Source: JAGPUQ01 sp947084925
GTDB taxonomy: Bacteria; Pseudomonadota; Gammaproteobacteria; Pseudomonadales; Porticoccaceae
DNA: 20,009 nucleotides
Assembly: GCA_947084925.1 (NCBI GenBank)
Contig: CAMTUJ010000034.1
Location: forward strand, 1 to 20,009
Direction of reading: 5' to 3'
A model generated the notes under the pieces. It did not search any database, was not told the DNA's origin, and saw only the letters and a program-made list of their open reading frames with translations. A program made the translations under genes and the position numbers. Shown piece after piece: positions 1 to 6,800 of this stretch; positions within the stretch are counted from its first letter, which is position 1, and the number at the start of each line of letters is the position of its first letter.

Positions 1-1
1 C

Positions 2-517
2 GAAAACAAAGCGGTTGATGGCGCCGTGAATCTGGCGGTGAACTATTATTTCAACGGGCCGAAAGCGGCACCGGTCGCTCAGGCCGCGCCGGCTCCGGCG
101 CCCGCCGTCAAGGCGGCAGTGGCTCCGCCGCCACCGGCCGCCGCGCCCGAAAAGCGCACCATTACGGTCAAACTGAATGTGCTGTTCGACTTCAACAAGG
201 CGGACGTTCGCGCGATCTACGGTGACGAGCTGCAAGCCGTCGCCAACGCGATGAAGGCCCATGATGACATCGAGCTGGTGCTGGAAGGCCACACTGACGC
301 GGTCGGCAGCGACGCCTATAACCAAAGCCTCTCGCTGCGCCGCGTGAACGCGGTCAAGGCGAAGCTGGCCAAGGACTATGGCATTCCGACGAACCGCATC
401 TCCACGGTTGGCTACGGCGAGAGCCGACCGGTTGCCGACAACGCGACCGACGCCGGCCGCGCGAAAAACCGTCGCGTGATCGGGGAACTGAGTTATTCCG
501 AAACCAAGGCCGAGTAA
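2..517 (+). CDS. OmpA-family outer membrane protein, C-terminal part (5' end outside window)
   Basis: The reading frame is open to the left edge, so this is the 3' end of a longer gene. The first residues (VNLAVNYYFNG) look like the last beta-strand of an OmpA-type barrel. An Ala/Pro-rich linker follows, then a complete OmpA C-terminal domain. In that domain I see the strand LFDFNKADVR, the signature EGHTDAVGSDAYNQSLSLRR, and the closing GYGESRPVADN and AKNRRV segments. In the family this domain sits in the periplasm and binds the diaminopimelate of peptidoglycan through conserved Asp and Arg residues, tethering the outer membrane to the wall. The barrel itself is not visible, so an OmpA porin-like protein cannot be told from a close relative. 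The gene ends just before a strong terminator, so it is the last gene of its unit. Confidence 0.93.
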   Translation, partial: ENKAVDGAVNLAVNYYFNGPKAAPVAQAAPAPAPAVKAAVAPPPPAAAPEKRTITVKLNVLFDFNKADVRAIYGDELQAVANAMKAHDDIELVLEGHTDAVGSDAYNQSLSLRRVNAVKAKLAKDYGIPTNRISTVGYGESRPVADNATDAGRAKNRRVIGELSYSETKAE

Positions 518-541
518 CAACGTCACGCTGTGACCGGATTG

Positions 542-568
542 AAAACGGCGCCCGCGGGCGCCGTTTTT
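542..568 (+). terminator. Rho-independent terminator after the ompA-like gene
   Basis: A perfect inverted repeat (AAAACGGCGCCC / GGGCGCCGTTTT) surrounds a 2-base centre and is followed by a T run. It begins 24 bases after the OmpA stop codon. The A-tract before the stem makes it potentially bidirectional. Confidence 0.93.
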
Positions 569-895
569 ACTTCTGAATCACGCCAGGGGCCCATCCATGA
601 GTCATCGTGGTCGGATCGTGCATCGACACAGTTGATCCCGTTCCATCCCGACGTCCAATGACGGGCTTGAAACAGCTCCGGGCGGTTTTCAAAGCGCTCT
701 GCCCGTAGCCGCGGTGGCGCGCGCGGTTGGCGGTGCCAGCACGCGATGGCGGCGATCACCCGAAACCTCGGCCTGCACTGTTGCACGATAAGCGAAATGG
801 CGAAATGGCGAAATGGCGAAAGCGGACGAAGATCCAGAAAAAAAACGGAGCTTCTGCTACTTTGATGGTCGCGACGACACAAGCAGATCGCCGTC
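569..895. other. Intergenic region without a supported gene
   Basis: About 330 bases separate the ompA terminator from the GNAT-nitrilase gene. I see no convincing coding frame or RNA gene. Its only clear structure is the octamer tandem repeat at 792-821. It presumably carries the promoter of the downstream gene, but I could not identify convincing -35 and -10 boxes. Confidence 0.5.
792..821. repeat. 8-bp tandem repeat, unit GCGAAATG, about 3.75 copies
   Basis: Three exact copies of GCGAAATG and a partial fourth (GCGAAA) run head to tail. The array ends about 75 bases before the start codon of the GNAT-nitrilase gene, so it lies in the region expected to hold its promoter or leader. Confidence 0.9.
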
Positions 896-2443
896 ATGAG
901 CAGTGAAACCTCGTCCGACCTGCACCTGAAGGTGCGCAATCTGACCATGGACGACTACCCCCGGCTCAAGGAGCTGATGGAGGAAGTCTATGCCGACCTC
1001 ACCGGAGCCTGGCCGGAAAGCTCGATCCGCGCACTGATCGCTGATTTTCCCGAGGGGCAGATCGTGATCGAGGACCATGGCCGGGTGGTGGCCGTGGCGC
1101 TGTGTGTGCGCTGCAGCTACGAGCGCTTCAGCCGCCAGCACACCTACGAGGATCTGATGGCGCGGCACGATTGCATTCGCCACGATCCCGAAGGCGACGC
1201 GCTCTATGGCATGGATGTGTTTGTGGATCCGGATTATCGCGGCCTGCGGCTCGGACGGCGGCTCTATGACGTGCGCAAGGACCTGTGCCGCAACCTCAAT
1301 CTGCGCGCCATTCTGGCCGGCGGGCGCATCGTCAATTACTACGCGCATGCCGATACCCTGACACCGACCCAGTACATCGACGCGGTCCGGCATCGCGAGA
1401 TTTACGACCCCATCCTGAGTTTTCAGCTCGCCAATGACTTCGAAGTCAAGCGATTGCTGCGCGCGTACCTGCCGGCGGACGAACGCTCGCGCGGTTACGC
1501 CACCCTGCTGGAATGGAACAACATCATCTACGAGCCGGAAAGCATCGATATTGGCAGCATTCGCAAAGCCGTGGTGCGGGTCGGGGTGATGCAGTGGCAG
1601 ATGCGGCCGAGCCGTTCCTTCGATGAGTGGCTGCGGCAGGTGGAGTTCTTCGTCGACTGCGTATCCGACTACAAGGCCGATTTCGTGCTGTTTCCGGAGT
1701 TTTTCAACGCGCCCCTGATGGGGCTGGGTGATCAGAGCAACCAGTTCGAGGCCATCCGCTTTCTCGCCACCTTTGCCGACCGCAGTATCGAGGCGATGGC
1801 GCAGTTTGCAGTGTCCTACAACATCAACCTGATTGCCGGCAGCATTCCCGTGATGGTGGGAGACAAACTCCAGAACAACGCCTACCTGTGCCGGCGCGAC
1901 GGCACCATCGGGATCCAGCCGAAACTCCACATCACGCCCCACGAGCGCCGCGACTGGGTGATTTCCGGCGGTGACAGCCTGCAGGTGTTCGACACCGACG
2001 CCGGGCGCATCGGCATCCTGATCTGTTACGACGTGGAGTTTCCCGAGCTGGCGCGCCTGCTTGCGGAGCAGGGCATGGATATCCTGTTCGTACCTTTCTG
2101 GACCGACACCAAGAACAGCTTCCTGCGTGTGCAGCGTTGCGCCCAGGCGCGCGCCATCGAAAACGAGTGCTATGTGGTGATCGGCGGCAGCGTCGGCAAC
2201 CTGCCGCAGGTGGAAAACGTCGACCTGCAGTACGCCCAGTCCGCGGTCTACACGCCCTCCGACTTCGCGTTTCCCCACGACGCCGTGATCGCCGAAAGCA
2301 CCCCCAACACCGAGATGGCGATCATCGCCGACCTGGATCTGGATCGTCTTACCCGGCTGCGCCACGAGGGCGCGGTCACCAACCGCAAGGACCGCCGCGA
2401 CGATCTGTTCAGCCTGATGTGGCGGAAGAATTCGGGGAGCTGA
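896..2443 (+). CDS. Bifunctional GNAT acetyltransferase / carbon-nitrogen hydrolase (nitrilase superfamily)
   Basis: A 515-residue protein with two domains. Residues about 10-190 are a GNAT fold. The acetyl-CoA pyrophosphate loop is visible as RGLRLGRR (R115-R122), after the strand LYGMDVFVDPDY. Residues about 223-500 are a CN-hydrolase domain with the family's Glu-Lys-Cys triad: E268 in LFPEFFNAP, K343 in QPKLHITPHE and C377 in ILICYDVEFPE. Members of the second family hydrolyse nitriles or amides, or transfer acyl groups. The fusion is a known architecture, but I know of no established substrate. One appealing inference is that an N-acyl group is added by one half and an amide is cleaved by the other. 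The ATG at 896 was chosen because the GNAT domain begins directly after it; the Shine-Dalgarno is weak. The gene stands alone, with long non-coding gaps on both sides. Confidence 0.93.
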   Translation: MSSETSSDLHLKVRNLTMDDYPRLKELMEEVYADLTGAWPESSIRALIADFPEGQIVIEDHGRVVAVALCVRCSYERFSRQHTYEDLMARHDCIRHDPEGDALYGMDVFVDPDYRGLRLGRRLYDVRKDLCRNLNLRAILAGGRIVNYYAHADTLTPTQYIDAVRHREIYDPILSFQLANDFEVKRLLRAYLPADERSRGYATLLEWNNIIYEPESIDIGSIRKAVVRVGVMQWQMRPSRSFDEWLRQVEFFVDCVSDYKADFVLFPEFFNAPLMGLGDQSNQFEAIRFLATFADRSIEAMAQFAVSYNINLIAGSIPVMVGDKLQNNAYLCRRDGTIGIQPKLHITPHERRDWVISGGDSLQVFDTDAGRIGILICYDVEFPELARLLAEQGMDILFVPFWTDTKNSFLRVQRCAQARAIENECYVVIGGSVGNLPQVENVDLQYAQSAVYTPSDFAFPHDAVIAESTPNTEMAIIADLDLDRLTRLRHEGAVTNRKDRRDDLFSLMWRKNSGS

Positions 2444-2704
2444 CACAGCCGCTTCGCGGTAGCCGCGTCAGCGCGGATTCCCGCGCGCGGCGGATAGCTG
2501 AAAAACCGCCAGGCGATCGCAATGCCTTGCCTGCACAGTCCGTTATCCGCAAGTCCTGGTGATTGCGGGCGAGACGTTCCCGGCCCCACGTGGCGGCCAT
2601 GTTGCTGCCAGGCCCGTTGTCTACCCTCCCCAGCACTGCGGCCGGAGAGACAGGCGGGACGATCCTTTGCTAAGGTGATCGACATCACAGAAACGGTGTA
2701 CACG
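2444..2704. other. Intergenic region
   Basis: Roughly 260 bases lie between the GNAT-nitrilase stop and the first possible start of the aldolase/GT41 cluster. I see no recognisable gene. A weak promoter candidate lies at 2647-2676. No strong intrinsic terminator for the upstream gene was found. Confidence 0.4.
2647..2676 (+). promoter_or_regulatory. Possible sigma70-type promoter of the aldolase/GT41 cluster
   Basis: GAGACA (4 of 6 matches to TTGACA) is followed after 18 bases by TAAGGT, which is preceded by TG at the extended -10 position (TTTGCTAAGGT). It is placed correctly to start a transcript about 20 bases before the small ORF at 2705 and 150 bases before the aldolase gene. The match is weak and based on reading alone. 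Confidence 0.3.
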
Positions 2705-2842
2705 ATGTTGCCGGTCCGCTCGCCCACCCTCGTCCGGGACCTTTCCGATTTGGTGCCGCTGGTGGTGCGGTTGCCGCAACCGGCTGATTGCGAGGAATCC
2801 AAACGCACTGATACCGAAGCAGCGGAGGGCTCGATCCGATGA
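2705..2842 (+). CDS. Possible small ORF (45 aa), overlapping the aldolase start
   Basis: This frame begins at ATG 2705 and its TGA overlaps the ATG of the next gene (ATGA), the spacing typical of translational coupling. Third codon positions are mostly G or C in its first half, as in the neighbouring genes. There is no clear Shine-Dalgarno and I recognise no family. It could be a leader peptide, the remnant of a longer gene, or chance. I include it because of the 4-bp overlap only. Confidence 0.27.
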   Translation: MLPVRSPTLVRDLSDLVPLVVRLPQPADCEESKRTDTEAAEGSIR

Positions 2843-3666
2843 GCCTGGGTGACAGCTTCCGCTTCACCCTGTTCACCAACCAACCCGCATTGGCCGCGGC
2901 GGCGAGTCGCGCTGGTGTCGATCGCGTCGGGCCCGACCTGGAACGGCTGGGCAAGCTGGAACGGCAAGGCGGGATGGGGCGGTGGATTTCCGACCACACC
3001 GAGGCTGACCTGCCGGCGGTGTTCGCGGTGCTCGGGCGCGCCCTGCGCTTCGTGCGTTGCAACCCGCCGCACGCTGCCCTCGCCGACGAGATCGAGCGTC
3101 TCATCGGTTGCGGCGCCCAGGTCATCATGCTGCCGCACTTCCACAGCGTCGACGAAGCTGCCCAGTTCGTGCGTGTGGTCGGCGGCAGGGCCCGGACGGT
3201 TCTGCTGGTGGAGACCGCGAGCGCGGCCTCCCGGGTCGGTCAGCTGTGCCGGATCGAGGGCCTGGACGAAATCCACTTCGGTCTGAACGACCTGGCGCTG
3301 GACCTCGGGGCAAACGGCCACTTCGCGGTACTGTGCGGCACACTGCTGGAAGACGCCTGCGCGACACTCGCGGCGGCCGCTTTCCCCTTCGCCGTCGGCG
3401 GCATCGGGCGCGCGCTGGATGAATCGCTTCCCATCCCCTCCGAGCTCGTCTACGCGCAGTACCCACGCCTCGGAGCGACCGGCGCGCTGTTGTCGCGTGT
3501 GTTCTGCAAGGACCTGCGGGACGGGCAGCTAGTACAGGAGGTGGCCGCCGCGCGCGCGCGGCTGAGTTACTGGGCGCAACAACCCGTCGGCGCGCTGCGC
3601 GTGGCCCGCGAGAAACTGGAGGCGTTGGTGGCGACCGGATCGAGCACGCGCCGGACCGGCGGATGA
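2839..3666 (+). CDS. HpcH/HpaI aldolase / citrate lyase family protein
   Basis: A 275-residue protein with the PEP/pyruvate-binding TIM-barrel signature of the HpcH/HpaI family. The residues that in HpaI bind pyruvate and the divalent metal appear conserved: R73 in FVRCNPP, E125 in VLLVETASAA and D151 in FGLNDLALDLG. The strand QVIMLPHFHSVDEAAQF precedes the Glu motif, as usual. The N-terminal Asp/His dyad of class II HpaI aldolases is not evident, so retro-aldol cleavage as in HpaI should not be assumed. The substrate is unknown. Its stop overlaps the start of the GT41 gene by 4 bp (ATGA), so the two are almost certainly co-translated. That suggests it makes or modifies a sugar or keto-acid used with that glycosyltransferase, which is inference. 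Confidence 0.85.
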   Translation: MSLGDSFRFTLFTNQPALAAAASRAGVDRVGPDLERLGKLERQGGMGRWISDHTEADLPAVFAVLGRALRFVRCNPPHAALADEIERLIGCGAQVIMLPHFHSVDEAAQFVRVVGGRARTVLLVETASAASRVGQLCRIEGLDEIHFGLNDLALDLGANGHFAVLCGTLLEDACATLAAAAFPFAVGGIGRALDESLPIPSELVYAQYPRLGATGALLSRVFCKDLRDGQLVQEVAAARARLSYWAQQPVGALRVAREKLEALVATGSSTRRTGG

Positions 3667-5648
3667 GTCGCGTCGGGCTGCCCCCCGAAGCGGTGTCGCG
3701 CTGGAGTACCTGTTTCCAGGCGGGCCGGCTCGACGATTGCGAGGCACTGGCGCACGCTCTGGTCCGCGACCGTCCCGACGCGGGCAAGGCGTGGCAGCTG
3801 CTCGGCATGACCCGATTCGCGCGCGGCGACCTCACCGCGGCGCTGGCGGATCTGCGCCGCGCGGTCGGGCTCGAGCGCGGCGACCACTCGATCTGGGACA
3901 ATCTCGGCATCGTGCTGCAAAAGTCCGGCGATCACGTCGGCGCACGGGAGGCCTTTCAGCGTGCGCTCGCGCTCGCGCCCGCGGTAGCGGGCATCTGGTC
4001 GAACGCGGCAGGCAACGAGCTCGACGCCGGCAATCCCGCGGAGGCGCAGCGACTGGCGAAGCAAGCGATCACCCTCGCGCCCGGGCTGGCGGCCGGCTGG
4101 CTGCAACTGGGCAACGCGCTGGCCAGGCATCCCGGTGCGGCTGATGCCGAGCCCGCGCTGCGCGAGGCGCTGCGCATCATGCCGCGCTATCCCGAAGCGC
4201 TGCTCAGCCTGAGCGCCTTGCTGAGCGCGCAGAATCGTCTGCCAGAAGCGCGCGCGGCGGCGGAGGCGGCGCTGCGGATCAACGCCGGGTTTTCCCAGGC
4301 GCACGTCAACCTCGGCAGCATTCATGACCGCCTCGGCGACGTGCGGACCGCGCGCGATCACTACCGCAGGGCTCGCGAGCTGGACCCCGGGAATCTGGCA
4401 AGCTGGAGCGGCGAGCTGTACTGCCTGTCGCATGACGCGGATCTGGATCCGCAGCAGGTCTTCCGCGCGCACAAGGCGTTCGGCGAGCAGGCCGAGGCAC
4501 GCGTCCGCGCCCAAGCACCACATGCGAACGATCGCGATCCCGAACGCCGGCTGCGCGTGGGCGTCCTGTCCGGCGATTTTCGCGATCACCCGGTGGCGCG
4601 CTTCCTCGAACCCGTGTGGCGTGAACTGGATTCCGCGCAAGTACAGCTCGTCGCCTACGACACCGGTCCGGCCACGGATGCCGTGGCGCGACGCCTGCGT
4701 GGTCTGACTGACGCCTGGACCGACGTGTCGAGGCTTTCCGACGACGCCCTCGCGGCGCTCATCCGCGCCGACCGCATCGACATACTCGTCGATCATTCCG
4801 GGCACACGGCCGGCAACCGTCTCGGGGTCTTTGCCCAGAAACCCGCTCCGGTGCAGGTGATGTGGGTCGGCTATCCCGGGACCAGCGGCCTGCGCGCGAT
4901 GGACTACCGTCTGGTCGATCCGGTGCTGGCGCCGCCGGGGCGGCTCGACCATCTGTTCACCGAGTGCCTCGCGTACCTGCCTTCGATGCTCGTGTTCGGC
5001 AAACCCGAGCAGCTGCCCGAACTGGCGCCGGCGCCGCTCGCGCGCAACGGCTACATCACCTTCGGCAGTTTCAACCGGATCAACAAGCTCGGCGATGCGG
5101 TAATCGCGCTCTGGGCCGACATTCTCCAGCGCATCCCGGATTCGCGGCTGCTGGTCGGTGCCGTCACCGACGCTGCCGTCGCGGAGGTATGGCGCGCGCG
5201 CTTCGCGACTGCCGGCATCGCGGCCGGACGCATCGCCTTCATGCCGCGCCTCGGCATGGCGGACTACCTTGCCGCCCACGCGGGGATCGACCTGCTGCTG
5301 GATGCTTTTCCGTGGGCCAGCGCGACGACCGCCCAGTTTGGGCTGTGGATGGGTGTACCCACGCTGACGCTCGCCGGCGCGTCTCTGGTGGCGCGCCTGG
5401 GCGCCGCCAGCATGTCGGCGGCCGGGCTGGAGCGGTTTGTCGCCGAATCGGCGACGCAGTATGTTGAAATTGCGTCCAGCGTAGCGGCGCAACCCGGGGA
5501 ACTGCAGCGCATCCGCGCCTCGATCAGGAGCCGGCTCGAACAGGACCGGCAGCGGGTCCCGGCACAGGTGGCGCGGGTGCTCGAATGGCGTCTGCGCCAG
5601 ATGTGGCAGCGCTGGTGCGGGGATCTTCCTCCCTGTGTGCTGAATTGA
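3663..5648 (+). CDS. TPR-repeat protein with GT41 (OGT/SPINDLY-like) glycosyltransferase domain
   Basis: A 661-residue protein. Residues about 10-250 form roughly six tetratricopeptide repeats (for example WDNLGIVLQKSGDHVGAREAF and HVNLGSIHDRLGDVRTARDHY segments). Residues about 295-650 are a glycosyltransferase family 41 domain. Recognisable blocks are VGVLSGDFRDHPVARF (H309, aligned with the active-site-region His of human OGT), VDHSGHTAGNRLGVF, FGSFNRINKLGD (K475, aligned with the UDP-binding Lys) and LDAFPWASATT..LWMGVPTLTLAG. The loop that usually reads NG-H/G-TT is ASATT here (552-556). GT41 enzymes add GlcNAc, fucose or hexoses to Ser/Thr or Asn of proteins, with the TPRs selecting the acceptor. 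No signal peptide is seen, so it is probably cytoplasmic. It is translationally coupled to the aldolase gene and followed after 20 bases by an epimerase-like pseudogene. Its acceptor is not evident from the window. Confidence 0.92.
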   Translation: MSRVGLPPEAVSRWSTCFQAGRLDDCEALAHALVRDRPDAGKAWQLLGMTRFARGDLTAALADLRRAVGLERGDHSIWDNLGIVLQKSGDHVGAREAFQRALALAPAVAGIWSNAAGNELDAGNPAEAQRLAKQAITLAPGLAAGWLQLGNALARHPGAADAEPALREALRIMPRYPEALLSLSALLSAQNRLPEARAAAEAALRINAGFSQAHVNLGSIHDRLGDVRTARDHYRRARELDPGNLASWSGELYCLSHDADLDPQQVFRAHKAFGEQAEARVRAQAPHANDRDPERRLRVGVLSGDFRDHPVARFLEPVWRELDSAQVQLVAYDTGPATDAVARRLRGLTDAWTDVSRLSDDALAALIRADRIDILVDHSGHTAGNRLGVFAQKPAPVQVMWVGYPGTSGLRAMDYRLVDPVLAPPGRLDHLFTECLAYLPSMLVFGKPEQLPELAPAPLARNGYITFGSFNRINKLGDAVIALWADILQRIPDSRLLVGAVTDAAVAEVWRARFATAGIAAGRIAFMPRLGMADYLAAHAGIDLLLDAFPWASATTAQFGLWMGVPTLTLAGASLVARLGAASMSAAGLERFVAESATQYVEIASSVAAQPGELQRIRASIRSRLEQDRQRVPAQVARVLEWRLRQMWQRWCGDLPPCVLN

Positions 5649-5668
5649 TCGCGAAATCAGGAGAGGTC

Positions 5669-6041
5669 ATGAGCAGCGACGGCATCAAGGACGCGCAAAC
5701 CGTGGCCGCCGACGGCCGTGTATTGCGCGAGCTGATAGACGGCGTCCAGATTCACGAGATGGCCAACATCATCACCCGCAACGGCATCACCACGGAGGTC
5801 GTGCGGCCCGACTGGGACATCGGCCGCCTTGCGATCGAGCACATGATCCACGTCGCGCTGCGCGCGCACGCAGTCAGCGCGCGGCATTGATTGTCACCTG
5901 CGGACCGACCGGATCTTCGTCACCGATGGCACATTGCGGATCGTGCTGTACGACGATCGCGCCTATTGCTACGAGCACCCGGACGAGTGGCGACTGCCGG
6001 CGGACACCGACGCCATTCCCTACCGATTCTCGCCCGGCTGA
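5669..6041 (+). pseudogene. Broken cupin gene resembling a dTDP-4-dehydrorhamnose 3,5-epimerase-like family
   Basis: A strong Shine-Dalgarno (AGGAGAGG, 5659-5666) precedes ATG 5669. The first frame encodes 73 residues (..GVQIHEMANIITRNG.., ..HMIHVALRAHAVSARH) and stops at 5888-5890. The protein continues in another frame from 5892 as CHLRTDRIFVTDGTLRIVLY..DDR..YCYEHPDEWRLP..IPYRF and stops at 6039-6041. The break is a tandem duplication ATTG-ATTG at 5886-5893. Removing one copy restores SARHCHLRTDRIF in one frame. From memory of the family, intact members have about 40-50 more residues between the DDR and the YxYxxPDEWRLP segments, so an internal in-frame deletion is also likely. The family is a cupin thought to act on nucleotide sugars. 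Position and spacing make it the third gene of the aldolase-GT41 unit. The family name is moderately certain; the frameshift reading is strong. Confidence 0.78.
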
Positions 6042-6280
6042 TCCGCTCCGCAATCGCGCCACGCCGGAGGAAAAATGCAAGAATGCCAGAGCAAACCCCG
6101 ACGACATCGACGACGAGCATAACAATAGGTTTCAAGTGACCTGTGGTCCGCTTCGTGTGCCAGGCGCATCTGGCGCACGCGTAACACTGAAGACAATGGA
6201 CGTGGATTTCAAACCCATCGACCCGGCCTGCCGATACCCAGGGACGAGCGATTCTTCGGGCATACTCGCGAGTTACCACC

Positions 6281-6718
6281 ATGCCGACAGGAAACCTGTT
6301 TGCCGACACCGCTCCCCCGCGGGAGAGCGAGCGCTTCGAGACCCTCCTGGTCCACAGGAATCTCGTCGTGGAGCGGATTGTGAGTTCCGCGGCTGTGGTG
6401 CAGAGCGAGTACGTGCAGCCCCAGGACGAATGGGTGATGCTGGTTCAGGGAGAGGCGGTTCTGAACGTAGCCGGCGAGATCCTCACGCTCACCTCCGGGG
6501 ACTATCTGTTCCTGCCGGCCGGCCTGCCACACAGCGTGCAGCGCGTTTCCGAGGGTGCGCTCTGGCTGGCCGTGCATTTGTATGGTCCGGAGGGGTTGCA
6601 ACACCCGTCCGGCACGGCGATCGACACGGACCCTCGCGCCCGCGCAGAGCCTGCCCCTCGCGAAGTGCCTGCCCTCGCGAAGGCGGGGGCGGGGGCGGGG
6701 GCGGGGACGGGGGCATGA
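6281..6718 (+). CDS. Small cupin-domain protein with a repeat-derived C-terminal tail
   Basis: A 145-residue frame. Residues about 20-102 are a single cupin barrel: QPQDEWVMLVQGEAVLNV (motif 1, with E50 but no His pair) and SGDYLFLPAGLPHSV (motif 2, H84), ending in ALWLAVHLYG. Related one-domain cupins usually stop about there. Here the frame runs on for some 43 residues into Pro/Arg-rich sequence and an AGAGAGAGTGA tail encoded by the G-rich repeat at 6684-6715. The tail looks like read-through into inserted repeat DNA rather than a domain. The ATG at 6281 fits the domain start, although no strong ribosome site is seen. It follows the broken epimerase-like gene by about 240 bases. Substrate and metal are unknown. 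Confidence 0.8.
   Translation: MPTGNLFADTAPPRESERFETLLVHRNLVVERIVSSAAVVQSEYVQPQDEWVMLVQGEAVLNVAGEILTLTSGDYLFLPAGLPHSVQRVSEGALWLAVHLYGPEGLQHPSGTAIDTDPRARAEPAPREVPALAKAGAGAGAGTGA
6684..6715 (+). repeat. (GGGGGC)n G-rich tract at the end of the cupin frame
   Basis: Five G runs of 4-5 bases are separated by single C or AC, giving near-perfect GGGGGC units. The tract meets the sequence rule for a very stable G-quadruplex on the plus strand and encodes the Ala/Gly tail of the cupin ORF. Just upstream, GCCTGCCC(C)TCGCGAAG occurs twice in tandem (about 6650-6682). Confidence 0.85.
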
Positions 6719-6743
6719 GCCCAGGAATATCAGGGCCTTCTGG

Positions 6744-6763
6744 ATGCCCGCTTCCGCGGGCAT
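6744..6763. repeat. REP-like palindrome between convergent genes
   Basis: ATGCCCGC-TTCC-GCGGGCAT is a perfect 8-bp inverted repeat inside TGGATGCCCG..GCATGACGG. The form matches the short dispersed palindromes (GATTCCCGC..GCGGGAATGAC type) common between genes of proteobacteria. It lies between the 3' ends of the cupin gene and the minus-strand dehalogenase gene, where it could also slow or end transcription from both sides. Confidence 0.7.
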
Positions 6764-6800
6764 GACGGTTGTTCAGAGTATCCTCAACAAGCGGGCGTGG

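Noticed and set aside
857..2446. Long open frame (529 codons) antisense to the GNAT-nitrilase gene
   Set aside because: Mirror frame of a high-GC coding sequence. The plus strand shows two clear domains with catalytic residues, while the antisense translation has no recognisable motif.
3567..5492. Long antisense frame (641 codons) under the GT41 gene
   Set aside because: Arg/Gly/Ala-rich shadow of the real gene, with no family features.
6074..6138. Tiny frames after GGAGG (starts at 6074 and 6082)
   Set aside because: Good ribosome-site spacing, but only 15-18 codons, with no family and no supporting context.
6650..6763. CRISPR-like repeats
   Set aside because: The G-rich units are contiguous without spacers, and the palindrome occurs once. 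There are no cas genes.
5887..6765. Open frame of about 290 codons spanning the pseudogene and cupin gene
   Set aside because: It overlaps recognisable coding sequence in other frames and its translation looks like noise. The true continuation of the pseudogene is a shorter frame from 5892 to 6041.
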